Shown piece by piece: positions 1-9,557 of a DNA stretch of 64,000 nt. The position numbers and the translations under genes were made by a program. Source of the stretch: Corynebacterium aurimucosum ATCC 700975 (GTDB taxonomy: Bacteria > Actinomycetota > Actinomycetes > Mycobacteriales > Mycobacteriaceae). Within the stretch, counting starts at the first letter, position 1; each line of letters starts with the position of its first letter. Where the stretch lies: assembly GCF_007672725.1 (NCBI RefSeq), contig NZ_VDTC01000002.1, positions 404,769 to 468,768 of the forward strand. Direction: 5' to 3'. Under the pieces are notes generated by a model. That model was not told the origin of the DNA. It ran no database searches and saw nothing but the letters and a program-made list of their open reading frames with translations.

Positions 1-1
1 C

Positions 2-364
2 TTCCCAGTGGCCGGCACCCTCATGGTGGAGCCCACCGAGTCTGAAGACCTGGGTGAGCTGGACCGCTTCATCGAGGCCATGCGCTCCATCCGCGCCGAA
101 ATCCAGGAGATCATCGACGGCCAGGTGGCCTACGAGGACTCCGTCATCCACCATGCTCCGTTCACCGCCGAATCCGTCGCGGCCGACGAGTGGGACTTCA
201 CCTTCACCCGCCAGCAGGCCGCCTACCCGGTGACCTCGCTGCGCGCCAACAAGTACTTCCCGCCGGTGCGCCGCATCGACGAGGCTTATGGTGACCGCAA
301 CCTGGTGTGCACCTGCCCGCCGCCAGAGGCTTTTGACTACTCCGACGACAACCAGGAGGTTTAA
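2..364 (+). CDS. gcvP: Glycine dehydrogenase (P-protein), C-terminal part
   Basis: The window opens inside this gene. The open frame reads [15 protein letters not shown] at once, the conserved C-terminal region of the PLP-dependent P-protein of the glycine cleavage system, which decarboxylates glycine and passes the aminomethyl group to lipoylated GcvH. The last 120 residues are present and end in TAA at 362-364. An AGGAGG at 354-359 inside its last codons is the ribosome binding site of gcvT, which starts four bases later, so the two are co-transcribed. The PLP lysine lies outside the window. Confidence 0.95.
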   Translation, partial: FPVAGTLMVEPTESEDLGELDRFIEAMRSIRAEIQEIIDGQVAYEDSVIHHAPFTAESVAADEWDFTFTRQQAAYPVTSLRANKYFPPVRRIDEAYGDRNLVCTCPPPEAFDYSDDNQEV

Positions 365-367
365 TCA

Positions 368-1480
368 ATGACTGACTACCTGCACTCCCCGCTGCACGCT
401 GAGCACGAGAAGCTCGGCGCCACTTTCACGCCCTTCGGGCCGTGGGAGATGCCGCTGAAATATGACAACGAGCTTGAGGAGCACCGCGCGGTGCGCGGAG
501 CCGCCGGCCTCTTCGACCTGTCCCACATGGGTGAAATCTGGGTCAACGGCCCGGACGCCGCCGAGTTCCTGTCCTACTGCTTCATCTCCAACCTGGTTCC
601 CCTCAAGGTGGGCAAGGCAAAGTACTCCATGATCTGCGCCGAGGATGGCGGCATCATGGATGACCTCATCACCTACCGCTTGGAGGAGACCAAGTTCCTC
701 GTCGTGCCGAATGCTGGCAACGCCGATACCGTGTGGGAGGCTCTCAACGAGCGCGCCGAGGGCTTCGACGTGGACCTGAAGAACGAGTCCCGCGATGTGG
801 CCATGATTGCTGTCCAGGGCCCGAAGGCGCTGGAGATTCTCGTCCCGCTGGTGGAGGACACCAAGCAGCAGGCCGTGATGGACCTGCCCTACTACGCCGC
901 AATGACCGGCAAGGTGGCGCGCAAGTACGCTTTCATCTGCCGTACCGGCTACACCGGCGAGGACGGCTTCGAGCTCATCGTCTACAACTCCGATGCCCCG
1001 GAGCTGTGGGAAGAGCTGCTCAAGGCCGGCGAAGAATACGGTATTAAGCCTTGCGGCCTGGCTGCGCGCGACTCGCTGCGCTTGGAGGCAGGCATGCCGC
1101 TCTACGGCAACGAGCTCACCCGCGACATCACTCCGGTCGAGGCCGGTATGTCCCGCGCCTTTGCCAAGAAGGAGCAGGACTTCGTGGGCGCAAAGGTGCT
1201 GCGCCAGCGCGCCGAAGAAGGCCCGCAGGCCGTTATTACCGGCCTGGTTTCCTCGCAGCGCCGCGCCGCCCGCGCCGGAGCGGAGGTCTTCGTTGGTGAG
1301 AACAAGGTGGGCACGGTAACCTCCGGCCAGCCCTCCCCCACCCTGGGCCACCCTGTCGCGCTCGCGCTCATCGATACCGCCGCAGGCTTGGAGGCTGGCG
1401 ACGCCGTGGAGATCGACATCCGCGGCAAGCGCTACCCCTTCGAAGTGTCCGCGCTGCCCTTCTACAAGCGCGAGAAGTAA
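368..1480 (+). CDS. gcvT: Aminomethyltransferase (glycine cleavage T-protein)
   Basis: GcvT moves the methylene group from aminomethyl-lipoyl GcvH to tetrahydrofolate and releases ammonia. The 370-residue length is normal for the family. Visible family segments are DLSHMGEIWV near residue 50, the GYTGEDGFEL segment near residue 195, and LRLEAGMPLYGNE near residue 238, all in the folate-binding half; the C-terminal barrel follows. ATG 368 is preceded by AGGAGG at a good distance. It lies 3 bases after gcvP and 42 bases before gcvH, which makes a gcvPTH operon. Confidence 0.96.
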   Translation: MTDYLHSPLHAEHEKLGATFTPFGPWEMPLKYDNELEEHRAVRGAAGLFDLSHMGEIWVNGPDAAEFLSYCFISNLVPLKVGKAKYSMICAEDGGIMDDLITYRLEETKFLVVPNAGNADTVWEALNERAEGFDVDLKNESRDVAMIAVQGPKALEILVPLVEDTKQQAVMDLPYYAAMTGKVARKYAFICRTGYTGEDGFELIVYNSDAPELWEELLKAGEEYGIKPCGLAARDSLRLEAGMPLYGNELTRDITPVEAGMSRAFAKKEQDFVGAKVLRQRAEEGPQAVITGLVSSQRRAARAGAEVFVGENKVGTVTSGQPSPTLGHPVALALIDTAAGLEAGDAVEIDIRGKRYPFEVSALPFYKREK

Positions 1481-1522
1481 ACTCCACTACTGAATCCATC
1501 TACCGAAAGGACATCCCTTCTC

Positions 1523-1915
1523 ATGGCTAATCTTCCTTCCGATTTTTCTTACTCCGAGGACCACGAGTGGATTAACGCAGCTGCTAATTCCGTCGTCGGT
1601 TCCACCGTCCGCGTCGGCATCACCTCCGTGGCCACCGACCGCCTGGGGGAGGTCGTCTTCGCCGAGCTGCCGGCCGTGGGCGATACCGTCGAGCACGGCG
1701 AGACCTGTGGCGAGGTGGAGTCCACCAAGTCCGTGTCTGACCTCTACTCCCCGGTCACCGGTACCGTGACCGCCGTCAACGAGGGTGTGCACGATGACTA
1801 CGCCGTCATCAACAACGATCCCTTCGGTGAGGGCTGGCTCTTCGAGGTCGAGGTCACCGAAGCCGGCGAGCTGATGACCGCTGAGGAGTACGCCTCCGCC
1901 AACGGCGTGGCCTAA
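1523..1915 (+). CDS. gcvH: Glycine cleavage system H-protein
   Basis: This 130-residue lipoyl carrier shuttles the aminomethyl group between P-, T- and L-proteins. The lipoylated lysine is K69 in the motif ESTKSVSDL, and the N-terminal SEDHEWI segment is typical. The start is supported by the CGAAAGGA upstream. It follows gcvT by 42 bases and precedes the lipoate genes, so the acceptor protein lies beside the enzymes that modify it (LipB, LipA). Confidence 0.97.
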   Translation: MANLPSDFSYSEDHEWINAAANSVVGSTVRVGITSVATDRLGEVVFAELPAVGDTVEHGETCGEVESTKSVSDLYSPVTGTVTAVNEGVHDDYAVINNDPFGEGWLFEVEVTEAGELMTAEEYASANGVA

Positions 1916-1985
1916 ATCTGCGCCTGAACAGCACGCATTCAGCCCTTGTCTGGCTGAATCTTCGCGGGGACTAGCATGGGTATCC

Positions 1986-2792
1986 ATGACTGCTCCCCGC
2001 GAACCTTTCTTTCCCGCCAACCGCTCTATTCGCGCTTCCGACGAGCCACTGGAGATCCGCCGCTTGGGCCGCATGGGCTACCAAGAGGCCTGGGATCTCC
2101 AGGCCGAGCTCGCCGCAGCGCGGGCGGCGGGCACGCAGGGTGATGTCATCCTCGTGGTTGAGCACCCCAACGTCTACACCGCCGGCAAGCGCACGCAGCC
2201 GGAGGATATGCCCGATAACGGCCTGCCGGTCATTGACGTCGACCGCGGCGGGCGCATTACCTGGCACGGCGAGGGCCAGCTGGTGGTCTACCCCATTATC
2301 AAGCTGGCGGAACCGGTGGACGTCGTGGACTATGTTCGCCGCCTCGAGGAGGCCATCATCCAAGCCGTCCGCGAACTCGGAGTGAGCACCGCCGGGCGCA
2401 TCGACGGCCGCTCTGGCGTGTGGGTTCCGTCCACCACCCGCGCCGCCGACCCGGCCGCTCCGAGGCGCGACCGCAAGCTGGGGGCGCTAGGCATCCGCGT
2501 TACCCGCGGTGTAACCATGCACGGCCTCGCCCTCAATTGCACCAATACCCTGGAATACTACGAGCACATCGTCGCCTGCGGCATCGACGATGCCGACGTG
2601 TCAACCCTCTCGCTAGAGCTTGGCCGCGAGGTCACCATTCAAGAAGCGGAAGCGCCGCTTCTCGACGCCCTCCTCAAAGCCCTCTCAGGCGAACTCACCG
2701 TGGCCGACCACACCTTCGCCTCGGCGCCTGATCCCATCAAGGTGGCCAACGAGAAGGCACGCCAAGCCCGCAAAGCAGCAGAGGGAAAGTAG
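1986..2792 (+). CDS. lipB: Lipoyl(octanoyl) transferase LipB
   Basis: LipB moves octanoate from acyl carrier protein to lipoyl domains, the first step of lipoate assembly. The family core [18 protein letters not shown] is at residues 86-103. The catalytic pair is present as K164 (RKLGALG) and C198 (IVACGI). The 268 residues are slightly long because of a C-terminal tail rich in Lys and Ala after residue 245. It starts 70 bases after gcvH and is followed by lipA. Confidence 0.96.
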   Translation: MTAPREPFFPANRSIRASDEPLEIRRLGRMGYQEAWDLQAELAAARAAGTQGDVILVVEHPNVYTAGKRTQPEDMPDNGLPVIDVDRGGRITWHGEGQLVVYPIIKLAEPVDVVDYVRRLEEAIIQAVRELGVSTAGRIDGRSGVWVPSTTRAADPAAPRRDRKLGALGIRVTRGVTMHGLALNCTNTLEYYEHIVACGIDDADVSTLSLELGREVTIQEAEAPLLDALLKALSGELTVADHTFASAPDPIKVANEKARQARKAAEGK

Positions 2793-2875
2793 AAGATACC
2801 CCTCGGTGGAATAAACCCGGCTCTCGCAGGACTTGTATTAGGAAGAGCTAACCCCAACGCGTAAAGTGAGGTTCC

Positions 2876-3976
2876 GTGACTGTTAAGCCTGAAGGACGCA
2901 AGATGCTCCGCATTGAGAAGAAAAATGCGGAGTCGCCCATCGAACAGAAGCCACGCTGGATCCGCAACCAGGTTCGCACCGGACCGGGTTATGAGGACAT
3001 GAAATCCCGCGTATCCGGAGCTTCCCTGCACACCGTGTGCCAGGAGGCCGGCTGCCCCAATATTCACGAGTGCTGGGAATCGCGTGAGGCTACCTTCCTC
3101 ATCGGCGGTGACAAGTGCACCCGCCGCTGCGATTTCTGCGATATCGCCACCGGCAAGCCGGAGGAATTGGACCGCGACGAGCCGCGCCGCGTGGCCGAGA
3201 ACATCCAGGAGATGGATCTCAACTACACCACCATCACCGGCGTGACCCGCGATGATCTGCCCGACGAGGGCGCCTGGCTCTACGCCGAGGTTGTGCGCAA
3301 GATTCATGAGCTCAACCCCAATACCGGCGTGGAGAACCTCACCCCGGACTTCTCCGGTAAGCCGGATTTGCTCCAAGAGGTTTTTGAAGCCCGCCCTGAG
3401 GTCTTCGCCCACAACCTGGAGACGGTGCCGCGCATCTTCAAGCGCATCCGCCCGGCCTTCCGCTACGAGCGTTCCCTCGACGTCATCCGCCAGGCTCACG
3501 AGTTTGGTTTGATCACCAAGTCCAACCTCATCCTGGGCATGGGTGAAACCGCCGAGGAGATCGAGGAAGCCCTTCGCGATCTCCGCGAGGTCGGCTGCGA
3601 CATCATCACGATTACCCAGTACCTGCGCCCCGGCCCGCGCTTCCACCCCATCGAGCGCTGGGTACGCCCAGAGGAGTTCGTGGAGCACTCCAAGCTGGCC
3701 AAGGAACTGGGCTTCGGCGGTGTCATGTCCGGCCCGCTGGTGCGCTCCTCCTACCGCGCTGGCCGCCTCTACGTGCAGGCCATGGAGGCCCGCGGCCTCG
3801 AGCTTCCGGAGAACCTCAAGCACTTGGCTGAGACTTCCCAGGGTGCTACCGCCCAGGAGGCCTCCACGCTTCTGGAGAAGTACGGCCCCTCCGAGGAGAC
3901 TCCGGTGACCACGCGCATGGTCAAGTCCCCGGCCGGTGCAGCGAACCCGAACTCTGCGGCGTCCACTATTCGCTAG
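2876..3976 (+). CDS. lipA: Lipoyl synthase (radical SAM)
   Basis: LipA inserts two sulphurs into protein-bound octanoate. Both iron-sulphur cluster motifs are intact: C55, C60 and C66 ([12 protein letters not shown]) for the sacrificial cluster, and C81, C85 and C88 (CTRRCDFC) for the radical SAM cluster. The conserved RSSYRAG near residue 295 supplies the serine ligand. A GTG start is chosen because the protein then begins [13 protein letters not shown], the usual actinobacterial N-terminus; an ATG nine codons later is the alternative. It lies 83 bases after lipB, with a TAAAGT hexamer and GTGAGG just upstream. Confidence 0.96.
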   Translation: MTVKPEGRKMLRIEKKNAESPIEQKPRWIRNQVRTGPGYEDMKSRVSGASLHTVCQEAGCPNIHECWESREATFLIGGDKCTRRCDFCDIATGKPEELDRDEPRRVAENIQEMDLNYTTITGVTRDDLPDEGAWLYAEVVRKIHELNPNTGVENLTPDFSGKPDLLQEVFEARPEVFAHNLETVPRIFKRIRPAFRYERSLDVIRQAHEFGLITKSNLILGMGETAEEIEEALRDLREVGCDIITITQYLRPGPRFHPIERWVRPEEFVEHSKLAKELGFGGVMSGPLVRSSYRAGRLYVQAMEARGLELPENLKHLAETSQGATAQEASTLLEKYGPSEETPVTTRMVKSPAGAANPNSAASTIR

Positions 3977-4018
3977 TTCGATTCTCTTTTTGACCCTCTG
4001 ACCTCTAAAGTAGGAGCC

Positions 4019-4804
4019 ATGGCTAACGACGACAAGGCATCGCTGAAGGAAGCGAAGAAGCAGGAGCGCGCGGCCAAGCGCGCCCAGCGCAAGCAAAACT
4101 GGTCACAAATGTGGCAAGCGTTCAACATGCAGCGCAAGCAGGACAAGGCGCTCATCCCCATCATGCTGGCTGCATTCTTGGGCATGGGCTTGCTCTTCTT
4201 CCTTATCGGCATGCTCTTCAACGGCGAGTGGTTCATGCTCATCCTGGGCTTGGGCATCGGCGCCATCCTGGCCATGTTCCTGTTTACCCGCCGCCTCGAG
4301 CGCGATATGTACAAGAAGGTGGAGGATCAGCCTGGCGCCGCCGGCTGGGCTTTGGAGCAGCAGCTGCGCAACACCGTCGGTGTGGTGTGGAAGGTCAAGA
4401 CTGGTGTGGCCGCTACCCGCCAGCAGGACCTTATCCACCGCGTTATCGGCAACTCCGGCGTCATCTTCGTCGTCGAGGGTGACCGCAAGCGCGTCGGCCC
4501 TACTCTTAACCGCTTGAAGAAGCGCGTGGACCGTATGGCCGGCGGCGTGCCGGTGTACGAGGTCTTCGTGGGCAATGGCGAGGACGAGGTTCCCGTGTCT
4601 AAGCTGCGCAGCCACATTATGAAGCTGCCGCGCAACTACAACAAGAACGAAACCTACGACAACATTCGCCGTATCGAGGCCATGGATGATCTGCCGGGCA
4701 CCACCCCTGGTCTACCCAAGGGCCCGATGCCCCGCCAGGCTCAGAACATGGCGGGCATGAACCGCCGTATGCGCCGCATGCAGGAGCGCAAGGGCGGCAA
4801 ATAA
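4019..4804 (+). CDS. DUF4191 membrane protein
   Basis: A 261-residue actinobacterial membrane protein of unknown role, routinely found between lipA and glnA. The N-terminus is very basic (residues 1-40). Two membrane segments cover residues about 42-82 and end at FTRRLERD. A soluble, basic C-terminal domain ends in MNRRMRRMQERKGGK. It follows lipA by 42 bases and is closed by a strong terminator. The high Lys/Arg content of both tails would suit binding to nucleic acid or lipid, but that is only inference. Confidence 0.9.
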   Translation: MANDDKASLKEAKKQERAAKRAQRKQNWSQMWQAFNMQRKQDKALIPIMLAAFLGMGLLFFLIGMLFNGEWFMLILGLGIGAILAMFLFTRRLERDMYKKVEDQPGAAGWALEQQLRNTVGVVWKVKTGVAATRQQDLIHRVIGNSGVIFVVEGDRKRVGPTLNRLKKRVDRMAGGVPVYEVFVGNGEDEVPVSKLRSHIMKLPRNYNKNETYDNIRRIEAMDDLPGTTPGLPKGPMPRQAQNMAGMNRRMRRMQERKGGK

Positions 4805-4825
4805 GCCACTGGCTCCAAGCACAAC

Positions 4826-4862
4826 AAAGGTCCCTTCCGAGAGTTCGGAAGGGACCTTTTTC
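4826..4862 (+). terminator. Rho-independent terminator after the gcv-lip block
   Basis: A perfect hairpin, AAAGGTCCCTTCCGA paired with TCGGAAGGGACCTTT around a four-base loop, runs straight into a T-run. It lies 21 bases after the DUF4191 stop and ends the lipA-DUF4191 transcript. The A-run on the other side would let it work weakly in reverse too. Confidence 0.9.
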
Positions 4863-4920
4863 GTTGGCTTCAAAGCGCCCTAAGCCTTGCTCCCCCAGTG
4901 GCCACAGCACGACCTTCTAC

Positions 4921-5018
4921 ATGGCATCTACCAAAAGGCGTCTTTAGCCCTGAAAACGCCATTCAACAGATGCTTTTTGCCAGGTGCCGTTTGCAAGATG
5001 CCATTTGCTGGACGCCAT
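4921..5018. repeat. Degenerate 14-bp repeat array with a change of orientation
   Basis: Seven abutting 14-base units fit one pattern (ATGGCATCTnGCAA). Two read on the + strand (4921-4934, 4935-4948). Five read on the - strand (4949-4962, 4963-4976, 4977-4990, 4991-5004, 5005-5018), for example ATGGCGTCCAGCAA and ATGGCATCTTGCAA. The array fills most of the space between the terminator and the RDD gene. No function is known to me; read as protein the minus strand gives only a 24-residue open stretch. Confidence 0.6.
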
Positions 5019-5076
5019 CTGGCCCATTCCACGTGTGGTGTGACGTGAATACGGCCAGGTAGGCACCGGACAAGAC

Positions 5077-5511
5077 TTAGGCCATGATGACGGCGGTGCC
5101 GGTGGCGCGGTCGTGGAGGCCACGCCCGTCGGCATCGACCATCGCTGCGGGAAACAGCACGGCGGTCAGCAAGGTACGGACCACTGCACGCCACAGGCCG
5201 ACGGACGTGCCTGGGACGTCGAGGCGCGCCACACCCATGCCGAGCAACGCCATGCCCGGGGTCCGAGCGAACAGCCAACCACACACGATGCCCATGACCA
5301 CCCACACTGCATAACCCAAGAAGGCAGGGCCACCGAGATTGTCGGTGAAAAGCTCGAGAACGTTGGCAATGATCATGGCCAAAATCCAGTCAATGAGCAC
5401 GCCGAACGTACGCCGCATTACCGAAGCCAGGGCACCTGGCCCTTCCTTGGGCAAGCCCAATGCCTGCCCAGGCCACTGCCCCGACCCGATGCCATCGTTG
5501 TTATCTGCCAT
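5077..5511 (-). CDS. RDD family membrane protein
   Basis: 144 residues from ATG 5511; a TTG three codons earlier is the only alternative. Hydrophobic segments follow at about 27-50 (GVLIDWILAMIIANVLELF) and 60-88 (GYAVWVVMGIVCGWLFARTPG), with a third near 115-130. The R..D arrangement and the RTPGMALLGMGVARLD segment are typical of the RDD family, whose role is unclear; transport has been proposed for some members. It is convergent with DUF4191 and divergent from glnA, a neighbourhood shared with mycobacteria. Confidence 0.85.
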   Translation of the reverse strand: MADNNDGIGSGQWPGQALGLPKEGPGALASVMRRTFGVLIDWILAMIIANVLELFTDNLGGPAFLGYAVWVVMGIVCGWLFARTPGMALLGMGVARLDVPGTSVGLWRAVVRTLLTAVLFPAAMVDADGRGLHDRATGTAVIMA

Positions 5512-5593
5512 GCCCACCAATCTAGCCGCCGTTCATCCCGAGCAGAAATTTTGCCTTCAGGTGCCCACGCGTTCCAGTGATGCAGCCAATACC

Positions 5594-5635
5594 TGTAAAC
5601 TAGTCGGGAGTACTACACGTCAACCAACAGGAGAC
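5594..5635 (+). promoter_or_regulatory. Putative glnA promoter and ribosome binding site
   Basis: A TG-TAAACT element (5594-5601) looks like a corynebacterial -10 hexamer. CAGGAGA at 5629-5635 is the ribosome binding site for the GTG start at 5640. I did not find a convincing -35 box or a palindrome matching the AmtR nitrogen-control consensus here. Confidence 0.35.
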
Positions 5636-5639
5636 CACC

Positions 5640-7073
5640 GTGTCCTTTGAGACAATCCAGGACATCATCACATTCATCAAGGAAGAGGACGTCAAGTTCG
5701 TTGACATCCGGTTTACGGACGTCCCCGGCACCGAGCACCACTTCTCTATTCCGGCCGAGGAATTTACTGAAGACGCAGCCGCCGACGGCCTCGCCTTCGA
5801 CGGTTCTTCCATCCGCGGATTCACCACCATCGATGAGTCCGACATGACGCTGCTGCCGGATCCGAAAACCGCCTTCGTGGATCCCTTCCGCACCGCGAAG
5901 ACCCTGAACATCAAGTTCTTCGTCCACGACCCCTTCACCCTGGAGCCCTTTAGCCGCGACCCGCGCAACATCGCCCGCAAGGCTGAGGAATACCTCTCCT
6001 CCACCGGCATCGCGGATACCTGTAACTTCGGCGCTGAAGCTGAGTTCTACATCTTCGACTCCGTTCGCTACGGCACCGATGTCCACAACGGCTTCTACGA
6101 GGTTGATACCGACGAGGGCTGGTGGAACCGCGGTTCTGAGACCAACTTCGATGGCACCCCGAACACCGGCTTTAAGACTCGCGTGAAGGGCGGCTACTTC
6201 CCGACGGCACCCGTCGACAAGCATGGCGAGGTCCGTGATGCCATGGTCGAGCAGCTGCAGAAGGCTGGTTTCACCATCGAGCGCTTCCACCACGAGGTGG
6301 GCAGCGGTCAGAACGAGATTAACTACCGCTTCAACTCCCTGCTGCACGCGGCTGATGATATTCAGACCTTCAAGTACATCATCAAGAACACCGCGGAGCA
6401 GTTTGGTAAGACCGTAACCTTTATGCCCAAGCCGCTGGCTGGCGATAATGGTTCCGGTATGCACGCCCACATGTCCCTGTGGCAGGACGGCAAGCCGCTC
6501 TTCCACGATGAGGCTGGCTACGCCGGTCTGTCCGACATGGCTCGCTACTACATCGGCGGCATCCTGGCCCACGCACCGGCTGTGCTGGCGTTCACGAACC
6601 CCACCCTAAACTCCTACCACCGCCTGGTTCCGGGCTTCGAGGCGCCGATTAACCTGGTGTACTCGCAGCGCAACCGCTCGGCTGCCATCCGCATCCCGAT
6701 TACCGGCTCCAACCCGAAGGCCAAGCGCATCGAGTTCCGCGCGCCGGATCCGTCGGGCAACCCCTACTTCGGTTTCGCCGCCATGATGATGGCAGGTCTC
6801 GACGGCATCAAGAACCGCATCGAGCCGCACGCTCCGGTGGATAAGGACCTCTACGAGCTGCCGCCGGCAGAGGCCGCCTCCATCCCGCAGGCACCGACCT
6901 CCCTGGAGGCCTCCATCGCAGCACTCGAGGAAGACAACGACTTCCTCACCGAGGGCGATGTCTTCTCCGAGGACCTCATCGAGACCTACATCAACTACAA
7001 GCGCGAGAACGAGATTGCGCCGGTCCGCCTGCGTCCGACTCCGCAGGAATTTGAGATGTACTACGACTGCTAG
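5640..7073 (+). CDS. glnA: Glutamine synthetase type I (GSI-beta)
   Basis: The main ATP-dependent glutamine synthetase, which forms a dodecamer. The 477-residue length matches GSI-beta. FDGSSIRGF near residue 55 and the ATP-site segment [13 protein letters not shown] near residue 261 are present. The adenylylation tyrosine is Y405 in DLYELPP, so the enzyme should be a substrate of GlnE encoded at 14609-17668. The start codon is GTG with CAGGAGA upstream. Confidence 0.97.
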   Translation: MSFETIQDIITFIKEEDVKFVDIRFTDVPGTEHHFSIPAEEFTEDAAADGLAFDGSSIRGFTTIDESDMTLLPDPKTAFVDPFRTAKTLNIKFFVHDPFTLEPFSRDPRNIARKAEEYLSSTGIADTCNFGAEAEFYIFDSVRYGTDVHNGFYEVDTDEGWWNRGSETNFDGTPNTGFKTRVKGGYFPTAPVDKHGEVRDAMVEQLQKAGFTIERFHHEVGSGQNEINYRFNSLLHAADDIQTFKYIIKNTAEQFGKTVTFMPKPLAGDNGSGMHAHMSLWQDGKPLFHDEAGYAGLSDMARYYIGGILAHAPAVLAFTNPTLNSYHRLVPGFEAPINLVYSQRNRSAAIRIPITGSNPKAKRIEFRAPDPSGNPYFGFAAMMMAGLDGIKNRIEPHAPVDKDLYELPPAEAASIPQAPTSLEASIAALEEDNDFLTEGDVFSEDLIETYINYKRENEIAPVRLRPTPQEFEMYYDC

Positions 7074-7106
7074 AGCCTAGCTCTACGCCAGCTCTGTATC
7101 CGATCC

Positions 7107-7140
7107 GGGCCCTGACGATTCACATGAACCGTCGGGGCCC
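7107..7140 (+). terminator. Hairpin after glnA
   Basis: GGGCCCTGACG pairs with CGTCGGGGCCC around a loop of about 11 bases, 34 bases after the glnA stop. No T-run follows, so termination strength is uncertain. Confidence 0.6.
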
Positions 7141-7244
7141 GTCGTCGTATTACGCAGTGAGCATCGCTGCCGCCGGTGAAGTCAACCGCCCACGCACATC
7201 CTGTGTGCCCTCCCCTACTGCCGAGCGCAACAGGGTGCAATCTC

Positions 7245-7274
7245 ACGGCCCAATTATGCGGATCAATTGGGCCG
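7245..7274. promoter_or_regulatory. 10+10 bp perfect inverted repeat before the TDT-family transporter
   Basis: CGGCCCAATT and AATTGGGCCG form perfect 10-base arms around a 10-base spacer. The repeat ends 12 bases before the ATG at 7287. Its position suits an operator or leader hairpin of the transporter gene. It also argues against the long GTG start at 7176, which would place it inside the coding region. Confidence 0.55.
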
Positions 7275-7286
7275 AAATGCAGTGGG

Positions 7287-8264
7287 ATGGCTACCATTCC
7301 AGCTGTGACTGACAGATTCCGCCAACTGCCACCGCCCGGCCCCGCGTGGGGCGGCAGCCTCATGGGAACCTCCATCGTCTCTCGGCTGCTCGTTGAGGAG
7401 GGCATGCTGACAGGCTCCGCCGTTTTCGCAGCGCTATCCTGCATTATTCTCCTCGTGCTGACGGTTGGCTTTGCGCTATACCGCCAGCCCAGCTTCGCGC
7501 GAACCTCCATGGCTGAGTGGTCCATGTATTTCATCGGCATCCTGGCGCTCGGAGCAGCGCTGTCCGGGTTGACGGATATCGGAACTTTCCGCTTAGTGGG
7601 CTTTTGGATTGGCGGCCCGGTTACCGTCATCACGTGGGCTATTCAGCTCACCCGCTTCGACGGTGAACCGCGCTTTACCTGGGGCCTGCCGCTGGTTGGC
7701 CCTATGATTTCATCCTCCGTGGCTGGCTTCCTTGCCCTCGACTATGGGCATGCCTACCACGTCATGGGCACCATTCTTTTCATCATGTCGATCTCTACCG
7801 CGGTCCCCACCTTCATCCGCGTGTATTGGGCCGCTTGGCACGGCAAGGTAAATCTCTCCGGGGCCAACTCAGCTACCGCCTGGGTTCCGCTGGGCGTGGT
7901 GGGCCAATCCACCACCGCGATGCAGATCCTCTACCCCGGTCATGTTTCCGTCTATTACGGGCTGACCGCTATGGTGATCGCCGTCCCCCTCGCGCTCTAT
8001 GCCATGATCACCTTCTACCCCAATGTGGCTCGCTGGGTGGACTACTCGCCCGCATGGTGGGCCTGCACCTTCCCGCCCGGGACGGTCAGCATGGGCGGGC
8101 ACCAAGTAGCGCTGGTGAATGGCTCGGAGCTTCTCGACGTCATCGCGCTCAGCATCCCGTTGCTCCTCATCGCGCACTGGTCTGCTTGCTCCTGCCGCTT
8201 CATTAGCTGGCTCATCGAAGGACGGCGCGCACAGCGAAGCGGAGCTAGCCCAATCTCGAACTAG
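7287..8264 (+). CDS. TDT (TehA/Mae1-like) transporter
   Basis: About 325 residues and nearly wholly hydrophobic, with 9-10 predicted membrane segments. The opening PPPGPAWGGSLMGTSIVSRLL is the typical first helix of the tellurite-resistance/dicarboxylate transporter (SLAC1-like) family, which moves small anions or dicarboxylates. Substrate cannot be read from sequence. ATG 7287 was chosen because longer versions add a non-hydrophobic, unlikely leader; GTG 7305 is also possible. No clear ribosome binding site is seen. Confidence 0.75.
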   Translation: MATIPAVTDRFRQLPPPGPAWGGSLMGTSIVSRLLVEEGMLTGSAVFAALSCIILLVLTVGFALYRQPSFARTSMAEWSMYFIGILALGAALSGLTDIGTFRLVGFWIGGPVTVITWAIQLTRFDGEPRFTWGLPLVGPMISSSVAGFLALDYGHAYHVMGTILFIMSISTAVPTFIRVYWAAWHGKVNLSGANSATAWVPLGVVGQSTTAMQILYPGHVSVYYGLTAMVIAVPLALYAMITFYPNVARWVDYSPAWWACTFPPGTVSMGGHQVALVNGSELLDVIALSIPLLLIAHWSACSCRFISWLIEGRRAQRSGASPISN

Positions 8265-8300
8265 CTCCGCAGTGCACGCTGTCAGCGTGTTTATCAGGCT

Positions 8301-8882
8301 TTAGTTTTCAGCCTTGGTGAACTGGATGGCCTGGCCCTGGCTGCCCAGCGCGAAGGTGTTGCCCTCCACGGGGATAACGACTGGCTTGGCGGTGAGGATG
8401 GTGTTGAGCGCATCGGCATCGGCCATCTCTTCAGGGGAGCAAGCACGCATCGTGGAGGTCAGGTTCTCCACCACGATGGCATCGGTCTGATCAAGCTTGT
8501 AGCTGCCGCCACCGGAATTGCAGCCATCGTTGTAGGTCAGCGTTCCGTCGTCATTGAAGGTCACGGAAATCGCTGGGTTCTTCTTTGCGGTGAAGGTGCC
8601 GTTGAGAACCTTCTGTGCTTCATCAGCCGGCAGCTTGTCCTGCAGGCCGTCAACGTCTTCATACTTCTCAATCAAGCCAGAGCCTTCCGGTGCTTCCGAA
8701 TCCTTCGAGGAGGAGAAGGAGTCACCGAACAGGCGCGAGCTCAGCTCCTGAATCTGGCTGGTCTTCACGGAGTCGGCGGAGGACATCTCTTGTGCACCGG
8801 CGGTACCGGCACCCAGGACGCCGCCGGCGAGGGCGACGAACGCGGTTGCAGTGGTTACTTTCTTCAGTGTGCGTGAAATCAT
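8301..8882 (-). CDS. Secreted META-domain protein
   Basis: 193 residues from ATG 8882. A signal peptide (ISRTLKKVTTATAFVALAGG, then AGAQE) is followed by a linker and a C-terminal META/HslJ domain: FNDDGTLTYNDGCNSGGG near residue 120 and TSTMRACSPEEMADAD near residue 150. META domains occur in heat-shock and secreted proteins, and their biochemical role is unknown. The gene stands alone, convergent with the TDT transporter and followed upstream by a Nudix gene on the same strand. Confidence 0.85.
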   Translation of the reverse strand: MISRTLKKVTTATAFVALAGGVLGAGTAGAQEMSSADSVKTSQIQELSSRLFGDSFSSSKDSEAPEGSGLIEKYEDVDGLQDKLPADEAQKVLNGTFTAKKNPAISVTFNDDGTLTYNDGCNSGGGSYKLDQTDAIVVENLTSTMRACSPEEMADADALNTILTAKPVVIPVEGNTFALGSQGQAIQFTKAEN

Positions 8883-9009
8883 GGCCCCGAAGCTATCGAG
8901 CATCACCGGCGGCATCAACCCATATCATGCGTTTCTGATGAAATTTTACGGCAACTCCAACACTCTAAACCCTCAGACAAGCTTCGCAGAAACGGCACTG
9001 CGCTGGGGT

Positions 9010-9540
9010 TTAAGTGCGCTTGACGTATCCCATCCGCGGGCGGAAGCCTTGTGGGTGCTTCATCTGTGCCACGGCATCTCCAATGATCATGCGGTGGCGG
9101 GCGCTGACGGACGTCGGCATCTGCGCCACCGAGAACCATTGGGCGGCTACGTTCTCCTCATCGGAAATCACCGGCTCCGCATCATCCGGCACGGAGACCC
9201 GGATAGCGGTGTCCATGAACATGCACTGATCCCCGTTGGGGTAGGTCACCGGGCCCACCTGCCCCACGCCAAGGAGCGCTTCGATATGACCGTCGAGCCC
9301 CACCTCTTCCTTGAGCTCACGCAACGCGGTCGTCGTGACTTCCTCGCCAGGCTCACAAATACCGGAGATGGGAGCCCACGTGCCATTATCGGCTCGCTGG
9401 GCCAGCAGCACTGAAGGCAGCTCCCATATCGCAGAACCGGTAGGAACCGCCCGCACGATAACCGCGGTCACGCTGGGAAGGAAGAGCTGCTCGTGACCGA
9501 TTTTCTCACGCAGGGACACAATAAAATCAGGAGTCGGCAT
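9010..9540 (-). CDS. Nudix hydrolase
   Basis: 176 residues. The Nudix box is complete at residues 60-82 (G60-x5-E66-x7-R74-E75-x2-E78-E79-x-G81), reading GICEPGEE and RELKEEVGL. Such enzymes cleave nucleoside diphosphate-linked compounds; the substrate is not evident. The start ATG 9540 lies 17 bases beyond the stop of the secreted protease gene upstream, so it may be the distal gene of a thrC-led transcript. Confidence 0.9.
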   Translation of the reverse strand: MPTPDFIVSLREKIGHEQLFLPSVTAVIVRAVPTGSAIWELPSVLLAQRADNGTWAPISGICEPGEEVTTTALRELKEEVGLDGHIEALLGVGQVGPVTYPNGDQCMFMDTAIRVSVPDDAEPVISDEENVAAQWFSVAQMPTSVSARHRMIIGDAVAQMKHPQGFRPRMGYVKRT

Positions 9541-9557
9541 GAGTTTAATCTTAGCGC

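Noticed and set aside
365..1351. Long open frame on the minus strand opposite gcvT
   Set aside because: It mirrors gcvT codon by codon, has a His/Leu/Gly-rich shadow composition and matches no family. Similar mirror frames opposite lipA (2639-4096), thrC (10808-12022), aceE (31477-33222) and mscCG (39195-40232) were dropped for the same reason.
4936..5019. 24-residue open stretch inside the 14-bp repeats
   Set aside because: It exists because the repeat unit has no stop in that frame; there is no ribosome binding site.
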